Notes: generated by a model from the letters alone, not told the origin. Positions 10,815 through 24,366 are shown, numbered from the stretch's first letter. The stretch is 64,000 bases of DNA from Cryptomeria japonica (GCF_030272615.1 NC_081409.1:873508626-873572625), one strand, 5' to 3'. Translations and numbers: made by a program.

Positions 10815-11664
10815 GAGATTGGTATTTATTAATCTTATTAATGTATCTCATCATTCATATTACAAAAGCATATTATTATGGTTGATAACTTGATGATATT
10901 TTATGAGTTTGTTAACTTTTTACAATTAGAATTTAATATTGATTTGTAATTGTATTTTTCAACTTTCTATTTCTAGATTTAAAATAGCATAATAAAAGAC
11001 CATAATGTGTTTATTGATATAGAGATGTTTATTTAGACATGTTTGAGAACTTAGATTTTCATTAATTCTTTCAAAATATAGCCATATGATACAATTCATT
11101 CAATACACCACTCTGTGTGATTCTCCATGAAAAAGTCAATACAAAGTTTTAGAACCCTTTGCAAATGACCCTGAATTCCCTTTTATAGAAACAAGGAAGC
11201 AACAACAGCTTCAGGTCAAATTTCAACATGTGAAGACTCAACATCAAAATCATTAACTCAACACATATTTACATGGCCATCACAGGCCGGATTAGCAATT
11301 TAACAATTGCTACATGTTTGATGTCTCTTGTTCAAAAAACAAAGTTCAAAATTAAATATTAATTCAAGCCATGAAAAATTTAATATAGATAATAGAAGTG
11401 CCCAAAACCTAGTAATCAGAAATAGAGAAATGCATTAATGTTAAGACTTGAGAGAATTTGAGAATACAAATTTATAGGCTGAAGTTTTGCATTGTGCATC
11501 ATAGATTCATAGGATGGATTAGCAATTTAGCAATAGCGAGTACTGGTTTCTTCCTATTCATAAAATAGAGTTATTTCAAGCGATGCCAAATTCCAAATAG
11601 AAAAAACATAAAACCTTGAAATTAAGAGTAAAAGAAGAAAATTGTGCAATACATACTATGATTC
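10815..11664. other. AT-rich non-coding spacer
   Basis: No gene supported. The phrase GGATTAGCAATTTA followed by (A/G)CAAT occurs near 11289 and 11517 with loosely similar flanks, suggesting an old diverged direct duplication of about 230 bp. Confidence 0.5.
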
Positions 11665-14600
11665 TTAAGATTTATGTGCCAGTTTTTGTAGGGTGCTCCA
11701 GTCTTTGTCTGATGGAAGGTCAATATTTTGTAAACTATGGAAATTCAATTGCAACTTCATCAACAATCCATATTTACAAGAGTGACTTGACATCACTGTT
11801 TCACCCAATACCTCATTCAGAGTTGTAAATGGTTGGATGAATTCCAAAAAGGTTTGGGGAGTTTTGTTCTTAGGAAGCAAGTCTAAATCAGACTTCATTT
11901 TTATCTCCATGTTTTTTTGTAAGCTTCTTTTCCAATGAATTTATTTGATGGGTCAACGGTCTTAGGCAAACCAAGTTTACTCAAAGCAATTGTCTTTTCT
12001 TGTAGCCTCAATATCTTTTTGCCACATTTATCCATAACTTTTGATGTTTCTCTTAGTTTCTAGAATTTTTGAAGGATAGACGATGTCTTAACTGTGGCAT
12101 CAATGTGGCTCTTAATTCCCTTGGATGCCAAGTAGTTGTCACTGGTACTGTAGACTACTTGCACAATCTGTTTTGCCATATCCTCTTTTGAATAAACATG
12201 TATGCTCTTCTCAATGTGCCCTTTGACTTTTATATAAATTAATCTCATACTTTCATTCAATTCAAACCATTCACACAACTTGTCACTCCTCTGCATTATT
12301 TGTCGTTAAATGTTTTCTTGTATATACTTCATTGTATTTTTCATATTATCTTTCAATCTATCCTCCAAAGTTTTAATTTTATCATTTTCATTGTGCAGGT
12401 CTTCTTTCATTTGTGCACATTTTTTTCTTTCTTCCTGTAGTTCCTCTTCCAAATGTTTTTCTTTTTCCTTCTCATGATCCAATAGGTCTTGTATTTTTCT
12501 TATTTCAGCAGCAATAGACTCATAAATTTTGTATAATTTTTGAAAACTAGCTCTTTCCTCATCAATTTTTTTACTGATTTTAGCCAGTTTTTTTCTCGGG
12601 TCCTTCAATTCTGCATCCATCTTTTCCTGCTTTGCAATTTCTATTGTAGAGCCTGATTTTTTAATACTTTTCTGTAAATCATTGCACTTGTTATCTATTG
12701 CTTTTCTCTTTGATTTTTTGTTTGCTAGGTCTACCTATTACTTTTCTATTTGTTTCTCCATTCTATTTTTTTCTCTCTCCACCTTTAACAGTGAAGTGTA
12801 GACCACTTCATTAGTCCTTTTTGACACACTAATTTTGTCCACATTATGTACTTTGGAAAAATCCATTTGGAGGGTGCTAACTTGAAATTTAGAGGGATCT
12901 ATCTGACTGTGTGGTGGATTTTTATCTTTAGTTGGGGGCATAACAACCATGAAATCCATCATATCTGTGTGGGTCATATGCTGGAAATACTATATTCCTT
13001 GCAGGTTGTTGGTCTAAAACTTCAGTCAAGGCAACCCTATGAAATTCTCTCTTTTTTTCTTTATTTTCATTTGTTGTGTGTTCAATTTTTTCGTAGTAAT
13101 CATGAAATTGAAAATTTGGGCTTGCTAAAGCAACTGAATGTTTGAAAGGTGAAATAGGAATAGCAAAGGCTCTAGTTCCACTTATGCCTATGGTTTTAAC
13201 TAATGCTATACTAGGATTACCAACAACCATTCCTGATCCTATCCCACTGTCACCTTCATGTGTAATTTTTATAATATTTTGAGGCGTGTGATCTAAAGCT
13301 GCAAATGATTGATTTGTAGTGTCAGTGGCACTTGATATAGGATTCTAAATAGTATGAGTATCTACCACTAGTGGCCTCTTGTGAGAGATAATTTGTTGTT
13401 GCCCTTGCCTAACACTAAGACAAATAGTATCAGTAGTAGTGCCCATGCCAACCCCACCAATCACAACGACACTTGACTGAACACTAATAGGAATACTATC
13501 CCCATATTCCCCACTAGTGATAGTGGCACTTGATTCACCACCAATGGGAATACCATGATGTGGCAGTGGTTGTGGATTTGAACCTGAAACAAATGCAGGT
13601 GGACCCTGAGAGTAATGAGTAGTACCTTTTCATGATGAATCTGAAGAATCAAGTTCAATGACTGGTTTAACATGAGCTTTTGATTTTGAATTTGATGGAA
13701 GTTGTACCTCAAGTGGATACCAAATGCCTTCTCCCCTGGGACCAAGATCACCACCTTCAAAACCCATTTTTTCCATAATGTTTTGCCCTTTTCTATATTT
13801 TTCTTTCATGGACTCATTGACTCCACCTAATATTTTAGGGACTGTACTAGTTGTAGGAGTGGGCTCAACCTCATACTCATCATCATCTTCACTCTTGTCG
13901 TATGTTGTTGTGGGATGCTCCATATTCCACAATTTGCTAAACTCTTCATCCTCGTCGATGGACTCAAATTCTGCACTAGTCTTTGGTTCACCAAGATTCT
14001 TCCTCATAGTCCAAAAATCATTTATTTTGGTTTGAGTCTAATAAATTTCTTTACATTCTTGCAGAATTGATTTTGGAATAGATTTGTTAGATGGATTAGT
14101 AGATTTTTTGTAGAAATTGTAGGACCTCCTATTTTGGATGCCCTGACCCTCCTTTGTTGTCCTCTGTGTGTGCAATGCCATAATTTGTGATGACATTTCT
14201 TCTGTTGAAATGTTATTGTTAGCGGCAATTTTCTCCATCTCTTTTTTTACCTCATCCTAGGAGTCCATGTTTCTAAGCTTTTCTAGCAATGGTTTACTTT
14301 CATGTTGACATAACGCTGAAGAGTTCCAATTTTTCTTAAGCCTTGCTTGAACTACACCGGTTGGATCATGCTACCAGAGACCCTCATCAACAAGGCTAAA
14401 AATTGTCAAAAAATCATGTACCACTTTGAATGCTTTTCTCTCAAATGTGAACCCTAAAGGAAAGGAAGGAAATATGCACTTCTTTTGCTGACCATGTAAG
14501 TGCCTATCTGTTCTCTCCAACTATTGTACATATTCTAATGCAAATACCCTCTCTGTCACATGTATTGTAAGCCTGTATGGTTTTACTGTTGATCCCTAAA

Positions 14601-15715
14601 ACCTTAACACAGTGTATTCTTCCATGAAGAACTATTCAACCAATTGTATGTGACTTTCGAGTTGAATGCAATCTCTACAAGACACAATCAATCTAGGCAT
14701 TGGAGTGCTTGTAATTTTATTATACATTGGTGCCAAAAAGAAGTCTACAAAATGTTTGTAGTTCTTTCTGTTATCATGCATCCTTATCTTTGGTGTCCAT
14801 TCATATATTGGACACTACGTTTTGTTCTGAGTCTTCTCATCAATCTTATAGTTCACAATTTGAAGATTGTTGGTCTCGAATATTGCACGATACTTGGATA
14901 GAAGGAGATAGCACAAGTAGGATGAGAACCTAAATGTCTTACAGGAACCTTTCTTGATCATTAGTAATTGTTTTTGCATGGATTGAATTATGTTCTCAAC
15001 AAAATCATATCTTACTAGCTGAGCTACACAATTTATATTATAAATCATTTCAAGAAGGATTGCACCCACTTCCCTATCATTTTCCAATCCAAGGAAAAAT
15101 GTCAACAAGGAAATAGTATCCCCAACCCATGGAACAAAAATGTTAGAATCATAAGGAGGCCTATGAATCTGATCCAATAGAGTACCACACTTTATTAGAG
15201 CTTTGATAAATGAATCTCTATGACTTGGATTGAGACTCTCATAATTCCTTGCCAACTTTCCTAGGTCAATTTGGATGTTTGAGTTTTGTGCTTCAAACCC
15301 TAGGTTCAAAAAATGAGCAAATTCTCCCATGTTTATGGATAGAATTTCCTCTTTTGTATTTTTATTGACAATTGCTTTTTTGTCTTCATCATAATTTTCA
15401 ACACAAACCATGACAAAATTTGGGCAAGGGAATACTTCAGGTAACACCATGCTTCCCAATCCAGCATGCCACAATGCAATTTTATTTGTTCTTTGTTTTA
15501 ACATTGTGTTGAAAATAGTTAATTTTTCTCTAGTTGGATCTGTCACCTTACTAGACAATGCATATCTAATATCGATGATACAATTTTCACCATGGATAGT
15601 AGGGTCATAAATATCATGGTATTGATCAGTGAAACTTGGTGTTTTAACTAGTTCGATTAGGTACATTTTTTTTCACTTGGCTTCCTGTTGAGCTACTGCT
15701 TCTCATTTTCCCCAT
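11665..15715 (-). pseudogene. Unrecognised ~1,300-codon ORF with G-patch-like motif and coiled coils
   Basis: On the minus strand the coding signal runs 15715 to 11665. Most of 15666-12928 is in one frame, 12977-12060 in a second, and 11910-11665 back in the first. The likely start is ATG 15715 (MGKMRSSSSTGSQVKK), followed by a one-base slip in an A run. The N-terminal 280 residues (15666-14815) form a globular, hydrophobic segment I do not recognise. A polar region follows, with an acidic stretch at 13960-13870. A G-patch-like motif (MGFEGGDLGPRGEGI) lies near 13770-13720, then a Ser/Thr/Pro-rich linker, then strong coiled coil at 12620-12306. No RT, integrase or zinc knuckle is visible and no LTRs flank it. 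It could be a transposon accessory gene or a decayed host gene; I cannot decide. Confidence 0.6.
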
Positions 15716-16122
15716 CGTTGTTATTGTTAATAATTCAAAATAATGCTAGATACAAACCTAAAAATGCTAACCCTCAAATTGAACCACGAGATTAAAAAAA
15801 TTTAAAAAGGTGAGAGGTAGGTGTTCTAGATTTTACCCAAAATTTCCATTTCACTAGATTGGTGTAGACAATCTCTATTGCAACTTGAATTCCTTAATCT
15901 AGTAGCTATTTCTAGATCTCCCTTGGTTTACTAGTTTGTCCATGAAATTAAATACGATTATGATTTATGAGTCACTTATTTTGAAAACTCTGAAAATAGA
16001 AAAGTAATACCTAAAGGGCAAAATATCTAGAATCATGTTCTAATTTTATTAATTATTATTAATATCTATTTGCCGCTGAAGGACAAAAAATTCATTACTT
16101 TAGTCTAAATTCTGAGGACATT
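15716..16122. other. AT-rich non-coding spacer
   Basis: No gene, RNA or recognisable repeat was found between the 5' end of the minus-strand ORF and the 264-bp tandem repeat. Confidence 0.5.
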
Positions 16123-16782
16123 AAATGTAAAACATTCAATTCCAAGAGAAGTTCTCATAAATGCATTCACTTCCCACATTCGGGCCGAAATCCATCCTAA
16201 GTCGTTGATCTGTGCTCATCCAACAGAAAATGATATATGTTGTCTTTTTTCGTGGGTTCCATGACTTTTGCCATTTTTTGAGCACCTCACCACACTCGAG
16301 TCACTTTTCTAGACCTTTTTAAAAGTATTTTTAATCCTTCAACTTCTGCCCCAAATAGAGCTTTATCGACTTAATTATATTTAGTTAAATGTAAAACGTT
16401 CAATTCTGGGCGAAGTTCTCACAAATGTGTTCACTTCCCACATTCAGGCTGAAATCCACCCTAAGTCGTTGATCTGTTCTCATCCAATTGATGATGGTAT
16501 CTATTGTCAGTTGTCATGGGTCCCATGACTTTTGCCATTTTTCGGGCACATCACTACACTCGAGTCACTTTTCCGGACCATTTTTAAAGTCTTTTTAATC
16601 CATCAATTTTAGCCCAAAATAGAGCTTTATAGACTTAATTATATTTTATTTAATGTAAAATGTTCAATTTTGGGTGAAGTTCTCACAAATGTGTTCACTT
16701 CCCACATTCAGGCCGAAATCCACCCTAAGCCATTGATCTGTGCTCATCCAATGGACGATGGTGTCAGTTGTCATGGGTCCCA
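16123..16782. repeat. 264-bp tandem repeat, 2.5 copies
   Basis: Copies start at 16123, 16387 and 16651 (AAATGTAAAAC, AAATGTAAAACG, TAATGTAAAATG), an exact 264-bp spacing. Each holds GTTCTCA(C/T)AAATG, CACTTCCCACATTC, and a shared phrase ending GTTGATCTGT or close to it. The third copy breaks off near 16782 at GTCCCAT. A further fragment (CCACCCTAAGTCGTTGATCT) lies at 17323-17342 beyond AT-rich DNA, so the array may once have been longer. Confidence 0.9.
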
Positions 16783-17505
16783 TAATAAGAGACATTTAAA
16801 GATGTGAAATAGTTTGAGATAACTATTAAATACAATGTTAATATTATTTGTAAAAATATGAAATACAAAAATAGTATACAACATGAAACTTGGATTCTAG
16901 AATTAAAAAAATAACTAAATAAAAATATAAATTTTGATATACAATTTGAAAGGTAAAAGTTTAATATAAAAAAGAAAACATTCACTATTAAATCTAAAAT
17001 ATTAATTTAAAGTTTAAAAAAATTCTTTAAAATTTTTCTTACTATATATAATTTTAAAAAATAGTTTAAAAATATATATAAAAGTTCAACATAAATTTAG
17101 TGTAATATAAATTTTAATTTAATTTAATTTAATATAATAAATAAATAAAGACTAAAAATATATATAAAATTTCAACATAAATTTAGTTTAATATAAATTT
17201 AGATTTAAATTTTAATATAATTTTAATTTAATTTAGTTTAAATTAATTTAATAAACAAATAAAGACTATAAATAAATTGTATGATTGTATTTACAACAAA
17301 GTTTATAGCCTCTATGAAATATCCACCCTAAGTCGTTGATCTAATTAAGTCTAATCCTATTCTCTAATTGAGTCTAGAATCTTGAATTTTCTTCTAATGA
17401 CCTTGGCCTTGAGTCTAATAATGTGGTGAATCTTAATTATAAACCTGCACCTCCTAAGGACCTATGCAATATGCATTACCTTTGATCCTAGTGAGACTAT
17501 TGAAA
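16783..17505. other. Very AT-rich spacer with an orphan piece of the 264-bp repeat
   Basis: Long runs of A and T with repeated TTTAATTTAATTTAAT-like words (17100-17270). No gene is supported. The repeat phrase at 17323-17342 suggests this DNA was inserted into, or expanded within, the 264-bp array. Confidence 0.5.
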
Positions 17506-18345
17506 TGTTAGATTCAATGATAGTCCCAAAGACACTGAGGAGGGGGGGGGGGTGAATCAGTGTCTAACCGGTTAGCAAAATATTTAAACTTATTAATAAA
17601 TTTGCATCCCAAAACAATATACCGGTAAATAAGAATTAATGCAGTAAACAAAAATAATATAGACAACATAGAAACACACCATAACACAAGATATTTAACG
17701 AGGAAACCCGGTGTGGGAAAAACCTTGGTGGGATGTGTGACCCACAATATTTACTCACTGGCCAATGAATAAATACTACTTATAATGAGGGGCATGCACA
17801 TGTAGGGAGACCAACAGCCTAGAGCTCACTGCTCAATAAAGAGTCACATTGACTACAAAATGGATTATCGAATCCAATACAATGTACTGCTCAAAATAAC
17901 ATCTCTAATACTAGGTTCTATACCAATTTAAGCTCAGTCTATTACCAAAACCTTCACTGTCAACTATATCACCTTATACAAAATTGTCTCATCACATATC
18001 ACAATTCCTTATCTCTCCCTCTCTCTCATCATCTCCTATCTTATAAGATCTCATACATATGAGTCTTTAACAATATACCATGTCGGCTTACAAAAGATAA
18101 TTACATTACAAAATAATTCATATAAACAAAAATTTATCCCATGTCGGTTGGAGTGTCGGTATGTTTTGTTGCCGATGTAATCTGAATGTTGGTGAAGTGC
18201 CTACCAGTACTAGTGTCTACCAATGTATGAAGTTTGTGATGTTGGGCATGTAGAAACCAATTGTCGGTGAGTTACCAGTTGGTTGCGAGATGGTTGCCAT
18301 GAATGAGAACATCAACTATTCTCATAAGAGTGTAGAATGCCTACA
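17506..18345 (-). repeat. 3' LTR of the minus-strand pol-less element
   Basis: On the minus strand it starts TGTAGGCATTCTACACTC at 18345 and ends AATCTAACA at 17506. It is near-identical to the LTR at 27781-28618. It carries the C-run/CTCAGT block close to its 3' end seen in the other Copia-type LTRs here. Confidence 0.9.
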
Positions 18346-18357
18346 ATCTCCCCCTTT
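18346..18357 (-). promoter_or_regulatory. Polypurine tract, minus strand
   Basis: Minus strand AAAGGGGGAGAT precedes the LTR start. A second similar G-run sits about 130 bp further upstream on the minus strand (near 18482), next to the TTGTCATTGATGTCAA motif. Confidence 0.85.
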
Positions 18358-20286
18358 GGCATTGATGGCAACACTCATGAGAAAAATCAAAACTGTTATC
18401 CAAAAACTAAAATCCAAAAATATGTGCTCCTGCTGAGCAAGTGATCTCCTCTGTACATGCATTTTTCTCTCCAATACTCCCCCTTTGACATCAATGACAA
18501 AGGATGTCATAAATAATCAAAAGAGTACAAAAAAGCTACCTCAAGGTTTGTAACCTGTTGGTTACAATATGAAAGATGTCCACCAAAATCATATTCAGAC
18601 TCTGCATAAATTTGTTGTTGTCATCTAAAGTTGCCTCAATCTGCTAGATCATATTAGTGAGATAGTGCATTTTCTGCTTTGGTGATCATCCTCCTTGTAT
18701 TGTTGCCTTAGATAATTTATCTCTCTGAGTAACCAAATTATCCAGCTTTAGACCAAGTTTATCTTTTAGTTCCCAGACATTAGACCTTATTATTGCCATC
18801 TCTTTCTTAAGTTTTTCTAACTTCTCAAAAACTGCCATTTCTTGCTCAAAAACTGCCATAAGTCTGGATGAACCTATAACATTATCCGCAATGTCATCAA
18901 TTTCCTTCTATGTCTTCTTGATCTCCTTATCAATGTCCTCAGTCAAACAATGAGGTTTACATGCTTCCCTATATAGCTCCTTCTACTCCAAAATTGTAGA
19001 ATTTAGTATTGGTAAAAGTGTATCCACATGATCGGTACATTTCTTTATGGTGTTTTCAAAGAATGTGTTCTTCTCTTTTTGAACTCTCTCCTTTATGATA
19101 TCCTCATTTACCTTGTCTATAGTTATAACATTATCAGAAATGAATTTGGACAATGTGTCCAATTTACCTAAAGAATCCTTAATGTGATCTATCTGACATG
19201 TAGGTGCAATCATTTTTAGAATAGGTAAAGTGTTGTCTGTTGCCTTAAAATCCAATGTATTGCAATATTTATCCTCTTAATAGAATCCAAAAGTACCTCT
19301 ATTATATTAGTAGGTCTAAATTCACCTATATATGTACTCGGTTCAGCTGTAGATTTCATCTCACCAGATGTCTGACCAATCACCTTAACTATATCCTCTT
19401 TACTTCCATTAGATGTATCCATTTTGCTTTTATTTTCCTCCAGTGGATCTGTCTATGTTTGCATCTCAACCTTTAATGGTTTCTCAGATTGTTTCAGTGT
19501 CTCAGTAATTGTCATTTTCTCAGTCTCATCATGAACCTCTGCCTCTGTTTGTTTCTCTGAAAGTTCTACTGTTGGATTCTCAGTCTTTGGTGGCCCCATG
19601 CTAGTACCTTTATCTTCTGTAGGTTTTTTAGTCTCTATCGGTTGCTTTGTTTGGGTTGGTATCTCAGTTTCTTGAGAGTCAACTATTTGTACCGGTTTCT
19701 CTGAAATCTTGCTATTATCAACATTATCTGTCTTAACCTCTGAAGTATCTTTATCCACAACAATATTTACCTCTTGAGTATCCACATTCATTGTAAAGAG
19801 TATCTTCGACTCAGGGTTAGTATTGTCAAGATTTATACCTTCAGTATCAATAACCGGTGCATCTTCTGTGCATACTGGTGGTTTATCCAAAGGAGGTGGT
19901 GGAATAATATCTGTAACCTTTATTTTTTGGAATACCACCAACTTTGACTTTACCCTTGTCTTTGTCTTTCTGATATACTTTGAATGTCTTTTTAGGTTTG
20001 CTCTTTTCCTCTTGCTTTTCCTTCTCCACAAAGAATATATCCCATTTATCTACAATCTCTTTTACCCTTCCAGCCATCAGGCTTACTTGTTGGTGTCCAA
20101 TAACAAATACATCTTGGTTAGCTTTAGAAATAAGTTCATCTATTTCTTCTTTGGATTTTACTGAATGTGCAGCTAAGAGTGCTTCAATTTTCAATTTCTT
20201 ATCCAATTCCATCACAGATAGCCTTTTGGCTTCTAGTCTCATGTATAGATCATTTGGAATCTCATCAATCACTTCTATCAACACTT

Positions 20287-20644
20287 TGTTGAAATGTGGC
20301 AATTGATTAGCAAAGTACTGTACACTCAGCATGTATCCTTGCCATTTTTCATTGATGAAAACTGACATTGTAATAAAACCCTAAAAAGGCCAACTTTGTT
20401 TGTTGCCCTAAAATGCATGTTATAAGCGGCTGGGATGCTTAAGGCATTGTGAGGTTGATGTACTATTTTTGCTGGATAATAAGAAAGATTGGACGACTGT
20501 GTATGGTGGACGTAACCCATTCTGGGTGAACCACGTTAAATCTCTGTGTTATCTGTGTCTTGCTTTATTTCTTTATCTTTTGTATTTAAATCTGCATATA
20601 ATTGTTAGTTCATATTTGCTTCGGATCTGCTTGAAACCCTAACA
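20287..20644 (+). repeat. 5' LTR of the nested Copia element
   Basis: Begins TGTTGAAATGTGG and ends CCCTAACA, followed at once by the primer binding site ATTGGTATCAGAG. Confidence 0.95.
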
Positions 20645-20657
20645 ATTGGTATCAGAG
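20645..20657 (+). promoter_or_regulatory. Primer binding site (initiator Met tRNA type)
   Basis: ATTGGTATCAGAG directly follows the 5' LTR. TGGTATCAGAGC-type sites pair with the 3' end of plant initiator methionine tRNA in many Copia elements. Confidence 0.85.
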
Positions 20658-20704
20658 TGAAGTTTTCTATAAATTGGTAGGACTTTCAAATTTGGGTGGG
20701 AGCA

Positions 20705-23700
20705 ATGGAGGATTCCAAATTCAAGGTCAAAAAGTTTAACGACCAGAATTATCAGTTATGAAAAATTTAGATGGAGGATTACCTATATCAAAAGGATTTG
20801 TGGCGGCCATTGGAAGGAAAGGCAAAGAAACCGACCACAATATCAAATGAAGAGTGGGACATTTTAGATAGAAAGGCACTGGGATCCATTCAATTGTTCC
20901 TTGCGTCGTCTGTAGCATTCAATATAACAGAAGCAAAAATGACTGTAGATTTGATGGCAACATTGGCTAAGTTGTATGAAAAACCCTCGGCTTCGAATAT
21001 GGTATTTCTTATGAAGTGTTTGTTTAATTTGAAAATGAGTGAGGGAGGATCTATAGTGGAGCACTTAAATGAATTTAATACAATTACTAGTCAATTGTTT
21101 TTGGTAAAAATTACCTTTGCAAAAGAGGTTAGGGCTCTCTTGATTTTATGTTCTTTGCCAGAAAGTTGGAATAGCTTGGTTATGGCTGTAAGTAACTCTA
21201 TCTCTGGTAAAAATACTTTGGTATTTGATGATATTGTTGGTGTTATCCTAAGCGAGGAAATGTGAAGGAAAAGCACAGGTGAGACTTCAACATCATAGAG
21301 TAGTGTTTTGAATGTGGAGAATAGAGGAAGATCAAAGGAAAGAGGAAAAGGCCCTGGGAATGAGAAGTCACGAGGGAAGTCAAAGAAAGGATGCTCTCAA
21401 TCTAGAGGAAAGAAAGATTGCTAGTATTGTGGAAAGCCTGGTCATCTAAAGAAAGATTGTTGGTCTCGAAAAAACAAAGAAGGAGACAAAAATGAAAATG
21501 ACAGTAAGGAAGCTAATATTGCAAGTAATACTTTACAAGATGCTTTAATCTTATGTTTGGATAATGTTAATGATTCCTGGGTAATAGATTCTGGGGCTTC
21601 ATTTCATGCTACACCCCATAGAAAATATTTTTTAGATTATGTTCAAGGTGATTTTGGACAGGTATATTTGGGTGATGATGAGCCCTGTCAAATTGTTGGA
21701 AAAGGAAAGATAAAGATCAAGTTGCAGAATGGTAATGACTGGTTTCTGCAGGAGGTAAGACATGTTCCTAATTTAAGAAGAAATTTAATTTCTACAGGGC
21801 AACTAGGTAGTGAAGGTTGCATAGTTACCTTCTCAGACAGTATGTGGAAGGTCACTAAAGGATCATTAGTAGTAGCTAAAGGTGCAAAGGTAGGCACATT
21901 ATATCTATGTACTGGTAACACTTACTCTACCTTAGCTGCTATAGATAAAGTTACTGTAGGGACAACAACAATAAATGTTGCAAGAATAGATTCGATAATG
22001 TGGCACCATAGGCTTGGGCACATGAGTGAGAAAAGGATGAAAATCCTTAACTCCAAAAATCTATTGCCAAGACTAAAGAAGATTGATTTAGAGTTCTGTG
22101 AAAATTGTGTTTATGGTAAACAGAAAAGAGTCAGATTTCTCAAGGTTGGGAAAGAGAAGAAGAGTGAGAAGTTAGAGCTTGTACATTCAGATGTATGGGG
22201 ACTAGCTCAGGTATCATCTCTTGGTGGCTCTTGTTATTATGTTATTTTTATTGATGACTCAACCAGAAAAACATGGGTATATTTCCTAAAGAAAAAATCA
22301 GATGTTTTTTAAACTTTTAAGAAATGGAAAGCTTTGGTTGAGAATGAGACAGGGAAAAAGTTGAAGTGTCTCAGATCAGATAATGGAGGTAAGTATTGCA
22401 GCAAAACATTTGAAGATTATTGTTCCTTAAATGGGATTCAAAAGCAGAAGACAGTTCTAGGAACTCCACAAGAAAATGGTGTGTCAGAGAGAATAAATAG
22501 AACCATCATGGAACGTGCGAGGAGCATGAGATTGCATGCTGGATTGCCCTTATATTTTTGGGCAGATGCTATACATACTGTTGTCTATTTGATAAATAGA
22601 GGACCTTCAACCCCTTTGGATGGTGGTATTCTAGAGGAGGCATGGACTAGTAAAAAGGTAAATTATTCTTTTCTAAAAACTTTTGGTTGCGAAGCTTTTG
22701 TCCATGTTTATAAAGAAAATAGAACCAAGCTTGATGCTAAATCTCAGAAATGTACCTTCATTGGATATGGGATAGATGAATATGGCTATCAGTTATGGGA
22801 TTTTGAAAATAAGAAAATAATTAGAAGTAGAGATGTTATATTCAATGAGAAGGTTATGTATAAAGAACAAATGTAGGAAAAGAAGCATGAACAGGACAAA
22901 CAAGAATATGTGGTGTTGGATGAGATTCCTAAAAATGAAATGCCACAGGTACCTGATGCTCAGCAACAATAGATTGTCCCACAAATTCTTGCAAGTGTTA
23001 GATTCTCTACGAGGACAAGTAGACCCCCTGAAAGATTTTCTCCTTCTTTGTATTCTATTTTATTAATAGATTCTGGTGAACCAAAAGAATATGAAGAAGC
23101 AATGCAGGTAGATGCCAAAAAACAGTGGGAGCTAGGCATGAAAGAGGAAATGGACTCCTTGATGAAAAATAAGACTTGGGACTTAGTCCCTTTACCTGCA
23201 GAAAAAAGGGCCTTGCCTAACAAATGGGTTTATCGGTTGAAGGAGGAAGAAGGAGGTCAGAAAAGATACAAGGCCAGACTTGTGGTAAAAGGTTTTGCAC
23301 AGAAAAAGGGTATAGATTATGATGAAATATTTTCTCCAGTTTTAAAAATGACTTCAATTAGAACTGTACTTAGTCTTGTGGCTATAGATGATTTACATCT
23401 TGAAAAATTAGATGTCAAAACAACTTTTCTCCATGGAGATTTGGAGGAGGAAATTTACATGTTGCAGCCACAGGGATATGAGGTCAAAGGAAAGGAGAAC
23501 TTGGTGTGCAGGTTGAAGAAAAGTCTGTATGGCCTAAAGCAAGCACTCCAATAGTGGTATTTAAAATTTGATAGTTTCATGGCTGAACACGACTATCGTA
23601 GATGTCATTCTGATCATTGTGTATATTTTAAGAGATTTGATAATGGCAGTTATATTATCCTGTTGCTTTATGTTGATGACATGCTTGTTGCTAGGTCTAA

Positions 23701-24230
23701 CATGCAACATATAAATAATCTTAAACAGAAAATAGCCAGGTCATTTGCTATGAAGGATTTGGGTGTAGCTAAGCAAATTCTCTAAGTGGATTTGTTGACT
23801 CTGATCTGGTGGGTGATATTGATTCACAGAGGAGTACTATAGGGTATGTTTTTACTATAGGGGGAACTACAGTCAGTTGGGTTTCCAGGCTGCAAAAGGT
23901 TGTTGCACTTTCAACCACTGAAGCTGAGTATGTTGCTGCTATAGAAGCCAGCAAGGAGATGATTTTCTGGAGGAATTGGGTCAGATACAGGAGGATAGCC
24001 CATTGTATACTAATAGCCAGAGTGCCATTCATCTTGCAAAGAACTCTGCTTTTCATTCAAGGACAAAGCACATTCAGCTCAGGTACTACTTTATCCGGAC
24101 TGTTTTGGAGGAGGGTCAGTTATGGCTTGAGAAGATTCACACAAGTGAGAATCCTGTCGATATGTTCACAAAGCTAGTTCCACAGGAGAAGCTGATTTCT
24201 TCATCAGTTTCTATTGGTCTTCTTGATTGA
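20705..24230 (+). pseudogene. gag-pol: Copia gag-pol polyprotein (Tork-like), decayed
   Basis: The start MEDSKFKVKKFN at 20705 is followed by gag (20771-21265) and a CCHC knuckle near 21420-21460 with one residue turned into TAG. The protease has WVIDSGASFH (about 21578). The integrase zinc region (HHRLGHM ... CENCVYGK, 22003-22122) leads to a core with DVWG, LRSDNGGKY and PQENGVSERINR. RT has GFAQKKGIDYDE and YVDD at 23669-23680. RNase H (STEAEYVA, about 23912) follows an abrupt junction near 23783, where the end of RT is missing. A frameshift near 23980 precedes the C-terminus ending at 24230. Internal stops include TAG at sites where CAG is expected (for example 23553). The gene is dead. 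Confidence 0.93.
23775..23792 (+). other. Deletion between RT and RNase H in the nested Copia
   Basis: The frame leaves RT at KDLGVAKQIL and, one base out of phase, re-enters at the RNase H segment GFVDSDLVGD. About 150-200 codons usual in Copia pol are missing. Confidence 0.75.
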
Positions 24231-24307
24231 TAATTTTAGAATTTATACCAGTCAAGTCCTAGTGTTTTATCCAGCGGATGTTGCATGTATAGTGGTGTCA
24301 TGTAGTA

Positions 24308-24366
24308 TCAGTCTCCAAGTGGGAGATTGTTCGGTGTGGAGCCTAATCAGTCTCCAAGTGGGAGAT
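24308..24366 (+). repeat. Duplicated polypurine tract before the 3' LTR
   Basis: ATCAGTCTCCAAGTGGGAGA occurs twice (about 24308 and 24345), separated by TTGTTCGGTGTGGAGCCTA. Only the second copy abuts the LTR start at 24367. TGTTCGG after the first copy resembles an alternative LTR start. Confidence 0.85.

Noticed and set aside
14644-14933. Two overlapping plus-strand ORFs
   Set aside because: They lie opposite the long minus-strand ORF and have no domain or start context of their own.
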